Assembly (NCBI RefSeq): GCF_014524545.1
Contig: NZ_CP053557.1
Coordinates: 2,443,501 to 2,507,500 of the forward strand
Direction: 5' to 3'
Length of the DNA: 64,000 nt
Origin: Exiguobacterium sp. Helios
GTDB taxonomy: Bacteria; Bacillota; Bacilli; Exiguobacteriales; Exiguobacteriaceae
The notes below the pieces were generated by a model that searched no databases, had not been told where the DNA came from, and saw only the letters and a program-made list of their open reading frames with translations. How positions within the stretch are numbered: position 1 is the stretch's first letter; each line of letters opens with the position of its first letter. Positions 35,190 through 42,393 of the stretch are shown here, one piece after another. The translations under genes were made by a program, and so were the position numbers.

Positions 35190-36749
35190 TTAATTCATGA
35201 CTGGCGTCGCCTCAAAAACAGTTCTTCCTGCTTGAACAGTCTCCAGCAACCGGTTGGTTAAGACAGCTTCCCCGCTTAACATGTAGAAATCCTGTTCAAA
35301 GATGACGAAGTCTGCATCGTATCCCGGAAGCAACATTCCTTTTCGTCCATGTGTATCGGTTGCGATATGTGGATTTTTCGTGAACAACAGCAGGGCTTCA
35401 TACATTGATAATACTTCGTCCGTCTTATTGATGTTACCTGCTGTCCCCGTCGTCGCAGCATACAAGGCACGCCGGACATCCGGACTTGAAATCGGCGCAT
35501 CGGATCCACCGCACAGAAGCGCTCCCGTATCCGCAAGAGATTTCAGCCGATAGGCCCAGTCCAAGCGATTCAACCCGAGTCGGTCTTGCGCAAAATCAGC
35601 ATCATCGAGCAGGAAGACCGGTTGGACATCGATCAAGACCGGCAATTTTCGAATTCGTGCCAACAACTCCGGACGTACGACCGTTGCATGAATGATTCGG
35701 TCCCGTGTCCCTTTTGGAGCCGGGTATTTTTCAAGGACGGCTACGAAACGTTCGATCGCCAAGTCCCCGATGACGTGTGCCGCTACCGTAAAGCCGTAAC
35801 TCCGGGCCCGTTTGACGAGTTGTTCCAACTGTTCCGGAGAATGGACTTCGATGCCGCGTGTCGTCGCATCATCCGAATATCCTCTGCCAAGCAGTGCCGT
35901 CCGTCCTCCGAGCGCCCCGTCGACGAACAGTTTCATCGCACCGGTCGACAACGTCGGCGGCAGGACGGGATTCAGTTGAATAAGTTGATCAATGACTAAA
36001 TGATGAACGAGCAGATGAGCATGGAATCCCGTTTCTTCCGTCACTTCCCGGTATGCTTGCAAGACTTCTTCTAAATCGCCATGATACGCCAAATCTTCCG
36101 TATGCGCAGCAACAATACCATGACGGTACAAATCTTTAATGGCTGACCGCAACGAGGATTTATTCCGCTCGACTGAGCCCGATTGCAGGGCATACAATGG
36201 TTCGATCGCCGCATCATAAAGAAATCCGTCCGCTTCTCCCGATTCGAGTAACCCGATTTTCCCACCTTCAATGACGGTTGACGCTTTATATCCCAACTGT
36301 TTGAACAAAACATCGTTGACGAGTACGGTATGCCGATCCGTCCGCTTCAACAAGGCCGGTTCTGTCGGAAAGAGCTGATTTAACCATGCTTTCGTCGGTG
36401 CCCGGTCAAGCTTCGTTTCATCGTATCCTTCTGCCACATGTAATCCGTTAACGGCTTCTGCCTCGACGAATGCTTTTCCCAATTCCGCTAACGTTGCATA
36501 ACGCGACGCATCCACACGTCCGATGGCTTCACCGTATCCGATCAAATGAATATGTGCATCGGTGAAAGCCGGATAAACCGCTTTCCCGTTCAAATCAACG
36601 ATCGACAGAATCCGTCTTCCAAACCGCCGTCGTAACTTGCTTTCTTCACCCATGGCAATGATCCGTTCTCCTTCAATGAACATCGCCGAGTGAATATCTG
36701 TTTCGTGCGTCATCGTTCGAATGATTCCGTTTACGTACAGTTTCCCCAT
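35190..36749 (-). CDS. Amidohydrolase family protein (YtcJ-like)
   Basis: 519 residues, amidohydrolase_3/YtcJ-like: VYPAFTDAHIHLIG holds the HxH metal site, KLFVDGALGGRTA the bridging-residue region, AAHVIGDLAIERF and IIHATVV further metal His residues, and LLCGGSDAPISSPDVRRALYAA the catalytic Asp. The C-terminus ends with a KGMLLPGYDADFVIFE composite domain. The substrate is unknown; relatives hydrolyse N-substituted amino acids, ureas or amides. It precedes a terminator shared with nadK2. Confidence 0.9.
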   Translation of the reverse strand: MGKLYVNGIIRTMTHETDIHSAMFIEGERIIAMGEESKLRRRFGRRILSIVDLNGKAVYPAFTDAHIHLIGYGEAIGRVDASRYATLAELGKAFVEAEAVNGLHVAEGYDETKLDRAPTKAWLNQLFPTEPALLKRTDRHTVLVNDVLFKQLGYKASTVIEGGKIGLLESGEADGFLYDAAIEPLYALQSGSVERNKSSLRSAIKDLYRHGIVAAHTEDLAYHGDLEEVLQAYREVTEETGFHAHLLVHHLVIDQLIQLNPVLPPTLSTGAMKLFVDGALGGRTALLGRGYSDDATTRGIEVHSPEQLEQLVKRARSYGFTVAAHVIGDLAIERFVAVLEKYPAPKGTRDRIIHATVVRPELLARIRKLPVLIDVQPVFLLDDADFAQDRLGLNRLDWAYRLKSLADTGALLCGGSDAPISSPDVRRALYAATTGTAGNINKTDEVLSMYEALLLFTKNPHIATDTHGRKGMLLPGYDADFVIFEQDFYMLSGEAVLTNRLLETVQAGRTVFEATPVMN

Positions 36750-36765
36750 CTCAATCGCTCCCTTT

Positions 36766-36801
36766 TTTTACAAAAACAGGGTGACCTGGACGGCCACCCT
36801 G
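36766..36801 (-). terminator. Intrinsic terminator after ezrA
   Basis: Minus-strand CAGGGTG.CC/GG.CACCCTG stem followed by TTTTTG. Confidence 0.85.
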
Positions 36802-36816
36802 AATTGTCAGTGATGA

Positions 36817-38523
36817 TTATGCATGCATCGTTTCCGGTTGACCACATGCTTTTCGAATACGTTCAATCGAATTAGGATCAAATTGTTGCAGTACTTGTTC
36901 TCCTAACGCAATCGTCCGTTCATAGTCTCCTGCAAGGAACTTCGTCTCAGCAATCGTCAACGACATATGTATCTCGTTATCTTGTCGGCGGAATCGATTG
37001 GCGTATTGAACGAGCCGTTCTGCATAAGTGACTTCGAATACTACTTTATCTATCCGTTCTTGCAATGTTTTAAACGTTCCGTTGACATCTTCGCTTTGGG
37101 AAACGATGTAATGGACATTAAACGGTAACTCTTCCAGCCGTGTTTCAAGCGTCTGCAGCGAACGACTTGATGCTTGTAAAGCTTCTTCGACGTCTGCAGG
37201 GATTTTCGGAAGACCGAGTCGTTTTAAGCGCAAGCGGATGGTCGATAACAATTGTCGCCATTCGGCAACACGTTGACGGACTTCTGTTTCTTCTTTCCGT
37301 AACGCCTGCAATTCAACCGCGAATCGTTCGTATTGAAGCATCAATTGTTCTTCCAATCGGACAGCATCCCGCATTTGATCTTCCAGCATACTGAAGGGGA
37401 TGATCCGGCTTGCAATCGATTCATCCAAATCTTTCGCTGCTCCAAATAACATTTCTTCATCCCGTTGAATCGATTCGTAATGTTCTCCTAAATCTGCCGA
37501 AATTTCATAGTTTTCCCGCAACATGCTGAATTCTTGTGCCAATTGATGAACCTTTTCACGCATCCGTAATGCTTTTTGCTTCAATGATTGATTTTCTTTT
37601 TTCACATGGTGCCGGGCATCGACTTCACGACGGAACGTATCGTACATTTGGTCGATATCTGAAGCAAGTTGTTGCACCTGCTCTTCAAGTCCGTTAATTT
37701 CAAGGAATTCGAGCTTCTTGACGAGACTCAAACGTTGTTCTTCAAATCGTTTGATATCAGATTGCATACCGAGTGGTTCAAGCGGATACCCATCTAATGT
37801 CATCTCTTTATAGCCGGCTCCTAGCTGATCAATGCGCTGTCTCAATTCGTGAGCGAGTGTCTTCCACTGCTGTGGAATCACTTCGACGAGTTGACGTGTT
37901 TCTTCTACTTTTGTTTCAAGTAACAAACTTGTCTCATAGGCTTTCGTCACTTCACCCGCTTCTTCAAAGGCAACCATCTCAATCCGTAACTGGTCAATCT
38001 GTTCCGCCTGTTCTTCCAATTTAGGTAACGCAGGTCCGAATGACGTCGCCTGCAACAATAACGATTTACGAATTTGACTGGAGTTTGTTTCGCTTTGTGC
38101 CTTAAGCTCCGCCAAGACCGATTGATTTGTCTTGAACGTCGACATGTCTACCAGCATCCCATCAATTAATCCCTCGAGTTCGGCAATTAATTGTTCTGTT
38201 ACCTCCAGATCATTTTTAACCGCAACAAACCGGTAACGATCCAGCCCTTCTTCCGCTCGATATAATGTCTCATCGATTTGTGCGACGTGGACTGTCACTA
38301 ACTCCTCCCATGCCTGATGCCAGGAAGTGAATTTCGTCTCCGTCTCACCCGCCATCGGGAGTTCCTTCAGTTCTTGCAACTCCTTCGGAATCGACGCGCT
38401 GATGATTCCTTGTTTCCGAAGATCAAGTTCATCGATTTTCGTATAATATTTTTTCCGACTGATCATGCTAAACAGCATGACGAGTAATACGATGACGATG
38501 ACACCAATCACCCATGCCCACAT
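36817..38523 (-). CDS. ezrA: Septation ring formation regulator EzrA
   Basis: 568 residues. A single N-terminal membrane anchor (about 3-19) is followed by about 545 residues of spectrin-like coiled coil (repeated heptads such as LEEQVQQLASDIDQMYDTF), the EzrA architecture. It binds FtsZ and limits Z-rings, and in rod-shaped Bacillales it links division to PBP1. The C-terminus contains an AETKFLAGDYERTIALGEQ segment, the conserved QNR-like patch region, although I do not see an exact QNR. Upstream of fRMsr and rpsD. Confidence 0.92.
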   Translation of the reverse strand: MWAWVIGVIVIVLLVMLFSMISRKKYYTKIDELDLRKQGIISASIPKELQELKELPMAGETETKFTSWHQAWEELVTVHVAQIDETLYRAEEGLDRYRFVAVKNDLEVTEQLIAELEGLIDGMLVDMSTFKTNQSVLAELKAQSETNSSQIRKSLLLQATSFGPALPKLEEQAEQIDQLRIEMVAFEEAGEVTKAYETSLLLETKVEETRQLVEVIPQQWKTLAHELRQRIDQLGAGYKEMTLDGYPLEPLGMQSDIKRFEEQRLSLVKKLEFLEINGLEEQVQQLASDIDQMYDTFRREVDARHHVKKENQSLKQKALRMREKVHQLAQEFSMLRENYEISADLGEHYESIQRDEEMLFGAAKDLDESIASRIIPFSMLEDQMRDAVRLEEQLMLQYERFAVELQALRKEETEVRQRVAEWRQLLSTIRLRLKRLGLPKIPADVEEALQASSRSLQTLETRLEELPFNVHYIVSQSEDVNGTFKTLQERIDKVVFEVTYAERLVQYANRFRRQDNEIHMSLTIAETKFLAGDYERTIALGEQVLQQFDPNSIERIRKACGQPETMHA

Positions 38524-38742
38524 TTGCTACGACCTCCACCCTATCAAGCGACTTTATATTTTGAGAAATTCGCTTTAATCTTATCCTTATAATAGTATAG
38601 CGCAACCGATTTGCATAGATTTACTCGGGCTTTTACTAATTTCTTCCGAATTTTTAGCCGGGTTTCTTGAAATCAATTGTTTGTCAGTCGTGTGAAAACC
38701 CGATAAGATGATTAAAATATGATTTTTCAGGAGGAATTCTAT

Positions 38743-39228
38743 ATGTTTGAGACAACGACTTATGATGGTGACCGGACAAAACAATACGAAATGCTGAATA
38801 AACAGCTTGATGCGTTACTGACTGGGGAAACGAATCAGATTGCCAACCTTTCAAATGCAAGTGCCTTACTCGGTCAATTTCTCGACCGGACGAACTGGGT
38901 CGGGTTCTATTTAATGGACCCGGAACAAAACGAGTTGGTCCTTGGTCCATTCCAGGGACTGCCGGCGTGTGTCCGGATTCCGCTCGGACGGGGAGTTTGC
39001 GGAACAGCCGCTCAGGATCAAACAACACAACTCGTCATGGATGTCCATGCGTTCCCGGGACATATCGCCTGTGACGCAACAACTAATTCGGAAATCGTCG
39101 TGCCGTTGATCAAAGACGGAAAAACGATCGGCGTCCTCGACATCGACAGTCCTGAACTCAACCGCTTCGACGAAACGGATCAAGCCGGTCTTGAAGCATT
39201 CAGCGAAATTCTTCTTCGCCATATTTGA
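38743..39228 (+). CDS. Free methionine-R-sulfoxide reductase (GAF domain)
   Basis: 161 residues, one GAF domain. The three Cys residues of the family are present: ACVRIPLGRGVCGTAA (two) and HIACDATTNSEIVVP (one). This marks it as an fRMsr rather than a signalling GAF protein; it reduces free Met-R-sulfoxide through thioredoxin. The ATG at 38743 has AGGAGG with 8 nt spacing. It is immediately followed by the rpsD promoter, whose -35 box begins one base after the TGA. Confidence 0.92.
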   Translation: MFETTTYDGDRTKQYEMLNKQLDALLTGETNQIANLSNASALLGQFLDRTNWVGFYLMDPEQNELVLGPFQGLPACVRIPLGRGVCGTAAQDQTTQLVMDVHAFPGHIACDATTNSEIVVPLIKDGKTIGVLDIDSPELNRFDETDQAGLEAFSEILLRHI

Positions 39229-39257
39229 TTGACAGCAGGAATCAGCAGACGTATACT
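39229..39257 (+). promoter_or_regulatory. rpsD promoter
   Basis: Perfect TTGACA (39229-39234), 17-bp spacer, TATACT (39252-39257). One of the strongest promoters in the window, suiting a ribosomal protein gene. Confidence 0.9.
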
Positions 39258-39263
39258 TGTAAA

Positions 39264-39453
39264 AGTGCAGAAATGATAACGATAGCGGTCAAATCGCTTA
39301 CGTATCACATTTCATGACTCGGCTTTGCCGGAGGGGCATCGTGTAACTTTGCTATCAAGCGAGGGTGCCACATCATGAAATGGGCGTAACGTGGGTTTGA
39401 TGGCGTTATTATTTTTATGCAAATAATAACGAACACTAAGGAGGAGTCTTATT
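39264..39453 (+). promoter_or_regulatory. Structured rpsD leader, likely S4-responsive
   Basis: About 190 nt of untranslated RNA. A 10-bp long-range helix CATTTCATGA (39308-39317) with TCATGAAATG (39373-39382) encloses a CGGC/GCCG hairpin, and an 11-bp perfect stem CGTTATTATTT/AAATAATAACG (39404-39431) sits just before the AGGAGG. In B. subtilis S4 represses its own mRNA through a folded rpsD leader, so the same is inferred here. Confidence 0.7.
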
Positions 39454-40053
39454 ATGGCTCGCTATACAGGTCCAGCTTGGAAACTTTCACGTCGTCTCGG
39501 TATCTCACTTACTGAAACAGGAAAAGAAATCGCAAAACGTCCGTACGCTCCAGGACAACACGGTAACAGCCGTCGCAAAATGTCTGAGTACGGTCTCCAA
39601 CTTCAAGCGAAGCAAACGCTTCGTCACATGTACGGAGTAAACGAACGCCAATTCAACCGTATCTTCAACGATGCTGGCAAAATGCCTGGTATCCACGGTG
39701 AGAACTTCATGTTCTTACTTGAAGCACGTCTTGACAACGTTGTTTACCGTATGGGTATGGCTCGTACACGCCGTGCTGCTCGTCAGCTCGTCAACCACGG
39801 TCACATCCAAGTTGATGGCGCTCGCGTCGACATCCCGTCGTTCCGCGTGAAACCAGGTCAAACGATCTCAGTTCGCGAAAAATCAAAGAACTTTGTCGTT
39901 ATCAAAGAAGCACTCGAAGTTGCACCAGCAACTAAAGACTTCGTTACTTTCGATGCTGAGAAGCTCGAAGGAACGTTCGTCCGTCTTCCAGAGCGTTCTG
40001 AATTGAACGATCAAATCCAAGAACAACTCGTCGTTGAGTACTACTCACGTTAA
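39454..40053 (+). CDS. rpsD: 30S ribosomal protein S4
   Basis: 199 residues. [19 protein letters not shown] start, [19 protein letters not shown] and the S4 RNA-binding domain [31 protein letters not shown]. The N-terminal zinc cysteines are absent (the C-minus form). It is a primary 16S rRNA binder and an assembly initiator. Preceded by its own strong promoter and leader, followed by a terminator. Confidence 0.98.
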   Translation: MARYTGPAWKLSRRLGISLTETGKEIAKRPYAPGQHGNSRRKMSEYGLQLQAKQTLRHMYGVNERQFNRIFNDAGKMPGIHGENFMFLLEARLDNVVYRMGMARTRRAARQLVNHGHIQVDGARVDIPSFRVKPGQTISVREKSKNFVVIKEALEVAPATKDFVTFDAEKLEGTFVRLPERSELNDQIQEQLVVEYYSR

Positions 40054-40065
40054 TCAGTTGTTTCA

Positions 40066-40094
40066 AGCATCCACTCCGGTGGGTGCTTTTTTTG
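40066..40094 (+). terminator. Intrinsic terminator after rpsD
   Basis: GCATCCAC/GGTGGGTGC stem followed by TTTTTTTG. Confidence 0.9.
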
Positions 40095-40106
40095 TTTCCC
40101 TTTTTC

Positions 40107-40151
40107 ATGTTTTGTGTTAACCTTTATTTTATATTGGTTAACACAAAACAT
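40107..40151. promoter_or_regulatory. BirA operator at bioY
   Basis: Perfect inverted repeat of 16-bp arms, ATGTTTTGTGTTAACC and GGTTAACACAAAACAT, with a 13-bp A/T spacer that probably holds the -10 box. GTTAAC-centred arms match the biotin-repressor site of Bacillales. BirA-biotinyl-AMP should shut bioY off. Confidence 0.88.
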
Positions 40152-40168
40152 AGAGGACGTGTCATCTT

Positions 40169-40696
40169 ATGAAAACAAAAGATCTTACATTTATCGCTTT
40201 AGGTGCTGCCATCATTTCTGCGGTCAGTTTACTGCCGCAACTTCAACTCGTCGGTCCGGTACCGATCACGCTTCAAATGCTCGCCATCATGACGGTCAGT
40301 GCCATTCTCGGTGCCAAACGCGGGGGACTGGCTGTCCTGATCTTCTTATTGCTTGCCGCTGCCGGTCTTCCCTTACTTGGTGGAAAAGGAGGACTTGCCC
40401 CATTCGTCGGTCCGACCGTCGGTTATCTGATTGCGTTCCCGATTGCCGGTTTCTTCATCGGTCTCGTCGCTGAAAGGACACGCCGTTTCATTCCGCTATT
40501 CATCGGGATGCTCGTGTTTGGACTCGGACTCGTTTATCTGCTCGGCACGTTCGGTTTGATGGCCGTCTTGCATCTGTCGTTCCTCGATGCCCTGACAATC
40601 AACATTCCGTTTATTCTCGGTGATGTCCTAAAAGCGTTGCTCGCAACAACGATCGCCGTCCGTTTGCTTCCCCTTCGCCTGTTCCGTGTCGCTTAA
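40169..40696 (+). CDS. bioY: Biotin ECF transporter substrate-binding protein BioY
   Basis: 175 residues with about six membrane segments. It has PVPITLQMLAIMTVSAILGAKRGGLAVLIFLLLAAAGLP and GPTVGYLIAFPIAGFFIG, the BioY signature. It captures biotin; it works alone or with the shared EcfAAT energising module, which is not in this window. It is alone downstream of the BirA operator. No biotin synthesis genes are seen here. Confidence 0.95.
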   Translation: MKTKDLTFIALGAAIISAVSLLPQLQLVGPVPITLQMLAIMTVSAILGAKRGGLAVLIFLLLAAAGLPLLGGKGGLAPFVGPTVGYLIAFPIAGFFIGLVAERTRRFIPLFIGMLVFGLGLVYLLGTFGLMAVLHLSFLDALTINIPFILGDVLKALLATTIAVRLLPLRLFRVA

Positions 40697-40699
40697 ACA

Positions 40700-40740
40700 A
40701 AAAAAACAACGCTGACGAAATCGCCAGCGTTGTTTTTTAT
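40700..40740. terminator. Bidirectional terminator between bioY and tyrS
   Basis: AACAACGCTG/CAGCGTTGTT stem with T-run (TTTTTT) on plus and A-run on the other flank. Confidence 0.85.
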
Positions 40741-40745
40741 TCGCT

Positions 40746-41993
40746 TCAAGCGTGCTCGAGCACGAAGTATTTCTTTTTCCCACGACGGATGATCGTGAAA
40801 TCACCAATCGCATCTTGTTTCGTAATCTCTTTTGTCAATTCCTGTTCTCGGTCCCCATTGATGTAAATCGCACCGTTTGTCACATCTTCGCGTGCTTGAC
40901 GCTTCGACGGACTGATTTGGGCTTCGACAAGGATGTCGACCAGGTTTGTTGCCTCTCCCAGTGCGAAACGTGGCATTCCTTTGAAGGCATCGGCAATATC
41001 TTCTGCTTTCAACGATTTGATTTCACCGCTGAACAATGCTTTTGTAATCCGTTCCGCTTGTTCGAGTGCCTCTGCGCCATGAACGAGAACTGTCATTTCT
41101 TCTGCCAACCGGCGTTGTGCAACTCGTTTTTCAGGTGCCGTCTCGACTTCCTGTTGAAGGGCGTTGATTTCGTCAGGTGTCAGGAACGTAAAATATTTTA
41201 AGAACTTGATGACATCAAGGTCATCGACGTTGAACCAAAACTGGTAAAACTCGTACGGTGTCGTTTTATCAGCATCGAGCCAAACTGCTCCACCGGCCGT
41301 TTTCCCGAATTTTTGACCATCCGATTTCGTAACGAGCGGCACTGTGATTCCGAAAGCCTTTTGGTCATGACCGACGCGGCGAATCAATTCCATTCCTGCC
41401 GTGATGTTTCCCCACTGATCACTTCCACCGACCTGCAGGCGACATCCTTCATTTTCGTACAGCTTCAAGAAATCGAACGATTGAAGCAACATGTAGGAGA
41501 ACTCCGTGAACGAGATTCCGTTTTGCAGACGTGAGTCAACGGAGTCTTTCGCCAACATGTAGCTGATCGGGAAATGTTTCCCGATGTCGCGCAAGAAATC
41601 AATTATTGTCAAATCCTTTGTCCAGTCAAGATTGTTTGCAATCGTTACGGGATTTTCGCCATCAAGCGGCAAAAAGCGTGACAATTGTCCTTTAATCCGG
41701 TTGGCGAATTCTTCGACGATATCCGATGTATTCAATGAACGTTCTGTCGAGCGGCCACTCGGATCACCAATCATTCCCGTTGCCCCTCCGACTAATCCAA
41801 TCGCATGGTGTCCCGCTTGTTGGAAACGTTTTAACACAAGAATCGGCAATAAGTGTCCGATGTGGAGTGAATCTGCTGTTGGATCAAATCCAGTGTATAG
41901 TGTCGTCGGACTTTCAAGTAATTCTTTAATTCCTTCTTCGTCCGTCATTTGACTGATCAATCCGCGAAACTCTAAATCTTCCAGTAACGTCAT
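40746..41993 (-). CDS. tyrS: Tyrosyl-tRNA synthetase
   Basis: 415 residues. Class I: YTGFDPTADSLHIGHLLPILVLKR holds the HIGH motif; the Tyr-binding region and KFGKTAGGAVWLD with the KMSKS-equivalent KFGKT follow; a C-terminal S4-like RNA-binding domain ends the protein (KQAREDVTNGAIYINGDREQ). It charges tRNA-Tyr. A T-box leader precedes it, so expression follows the level of uncharged tRNA-Tyr. Confidence 0.97.
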   Translation of the reverse strand: MTLLEDLEFRGLISQMTDEEGIKELLESPTTLYTGFDPTADSLHIGHLLPILVLKRFQQAGHHAIGLVGGATGMIGDPSGRSTERSLNTSDIVEEFANRIKGQLSRFLPLDGENPVTIANNLDWTKDLTIIDFLRDIGKHFPISYMLAKDSVDSRLQNGISFTEFSYMLLQSFDFLKLYENEGCRLQVGGSDQWGNITAGMELIRRVGHDQKAFGITVPLVTKSDGQKFGKTAGGAVWLDADKTTPYEFYQFWFNVDDLDVIKFLKYFTFLTPDEINALQQEVETAPEKRVAQRRLAEEMTVLVHGAEALEQAERITKALFSGEIKSLKAEDIADAFKGMPRFALGEATNLVDILVEAQISPSKRQAREDVTNGAIYINGDREQELTKEITKQDAIGDFTIIRRGKKKYFVLEHA

Positions 41994-42012
41994 CTGTCTT
42001 CCCCCTAAAATA

Positions 42013-42264
42013 GTCTAAAAAAAACCGTCCCCTCGTCTGAACGAAGGGACGGAATATTCCGTGGTACCACCCTAATTGCATGAACCTCATGCCACTTAGA
42101 TTGCCGATAACGGGGCAGACCGCCTGATTTCTCAAGAAGCTCCTGGAAGCGTAATTCATGAAGCGCTATGTCCTAGTTCGCAGCACCACTAGGTCTCTGA
42201 TACAGGGAGCGGTTCATTACTTTTTTCCAATCACAGCTGATTCTACTATACGTTTGATTAAGAT
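42013..42264 (-). promoter_or_regulatory. T-box leader of tyrS with antitermination hairpin
   Basis: About 250 nt of folded RNA. The T-box sequence AGGGTGGTACCACGG is at 42059-42073 (minus strand), followed by a CCGTCCC/GGGGACGG terminator with TTTTTTTT (about 42014-42050). Stem I lies at 42150-42260; a TAC within GAATTACGC (42151-42153) is a good candidate Tyr specifier codon. Uncharged tRNA-Tyr should favour the antiterminator. Confidence 0.92.
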
Positions 42265-42270
42265 GTTTCC

Positions 42271-42300
42271 ATGATACGTTGAAGCAGAATCCACTGTCAA
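42271..42300 (-). promoter_or_regulatory. tyrS promoter
   Basis: TTGACA (42295-42300) and TATCAT (42271-42276) on the minus strand, 18-bp spacer. Confidence 0.75.
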
Positions 42301-42323
42301 GCCATTTTCTAATACTTCAGTTA

Positions 42324-42332
42324 TGGTATAAT
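42324..42332 (+). promoter_or_regulatory. Extended -10 promoter of the class A PBP gene
   Basis: TGGTATAAT (TATAAT at 42327-42332) on the plus strand; no good -35. The tyrS and PBP promoters are divergent and within 30 bp. Confidence 0.6.
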
Positions 42333-42393
42333 ACGTCTATCTGTGATTTAATGTTAATTTACACCCAAGTTTAAGATGTAAAGGAGATCATTT

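Noticed and set aside
40107-40151. Inverted repeat at bioY considered as a terminator of rpsD
   Set aside because: There is no T-run, the loop is A/T-rich, rpsD already has a terminator at 40066-40094, and the arms match the BirA operator.
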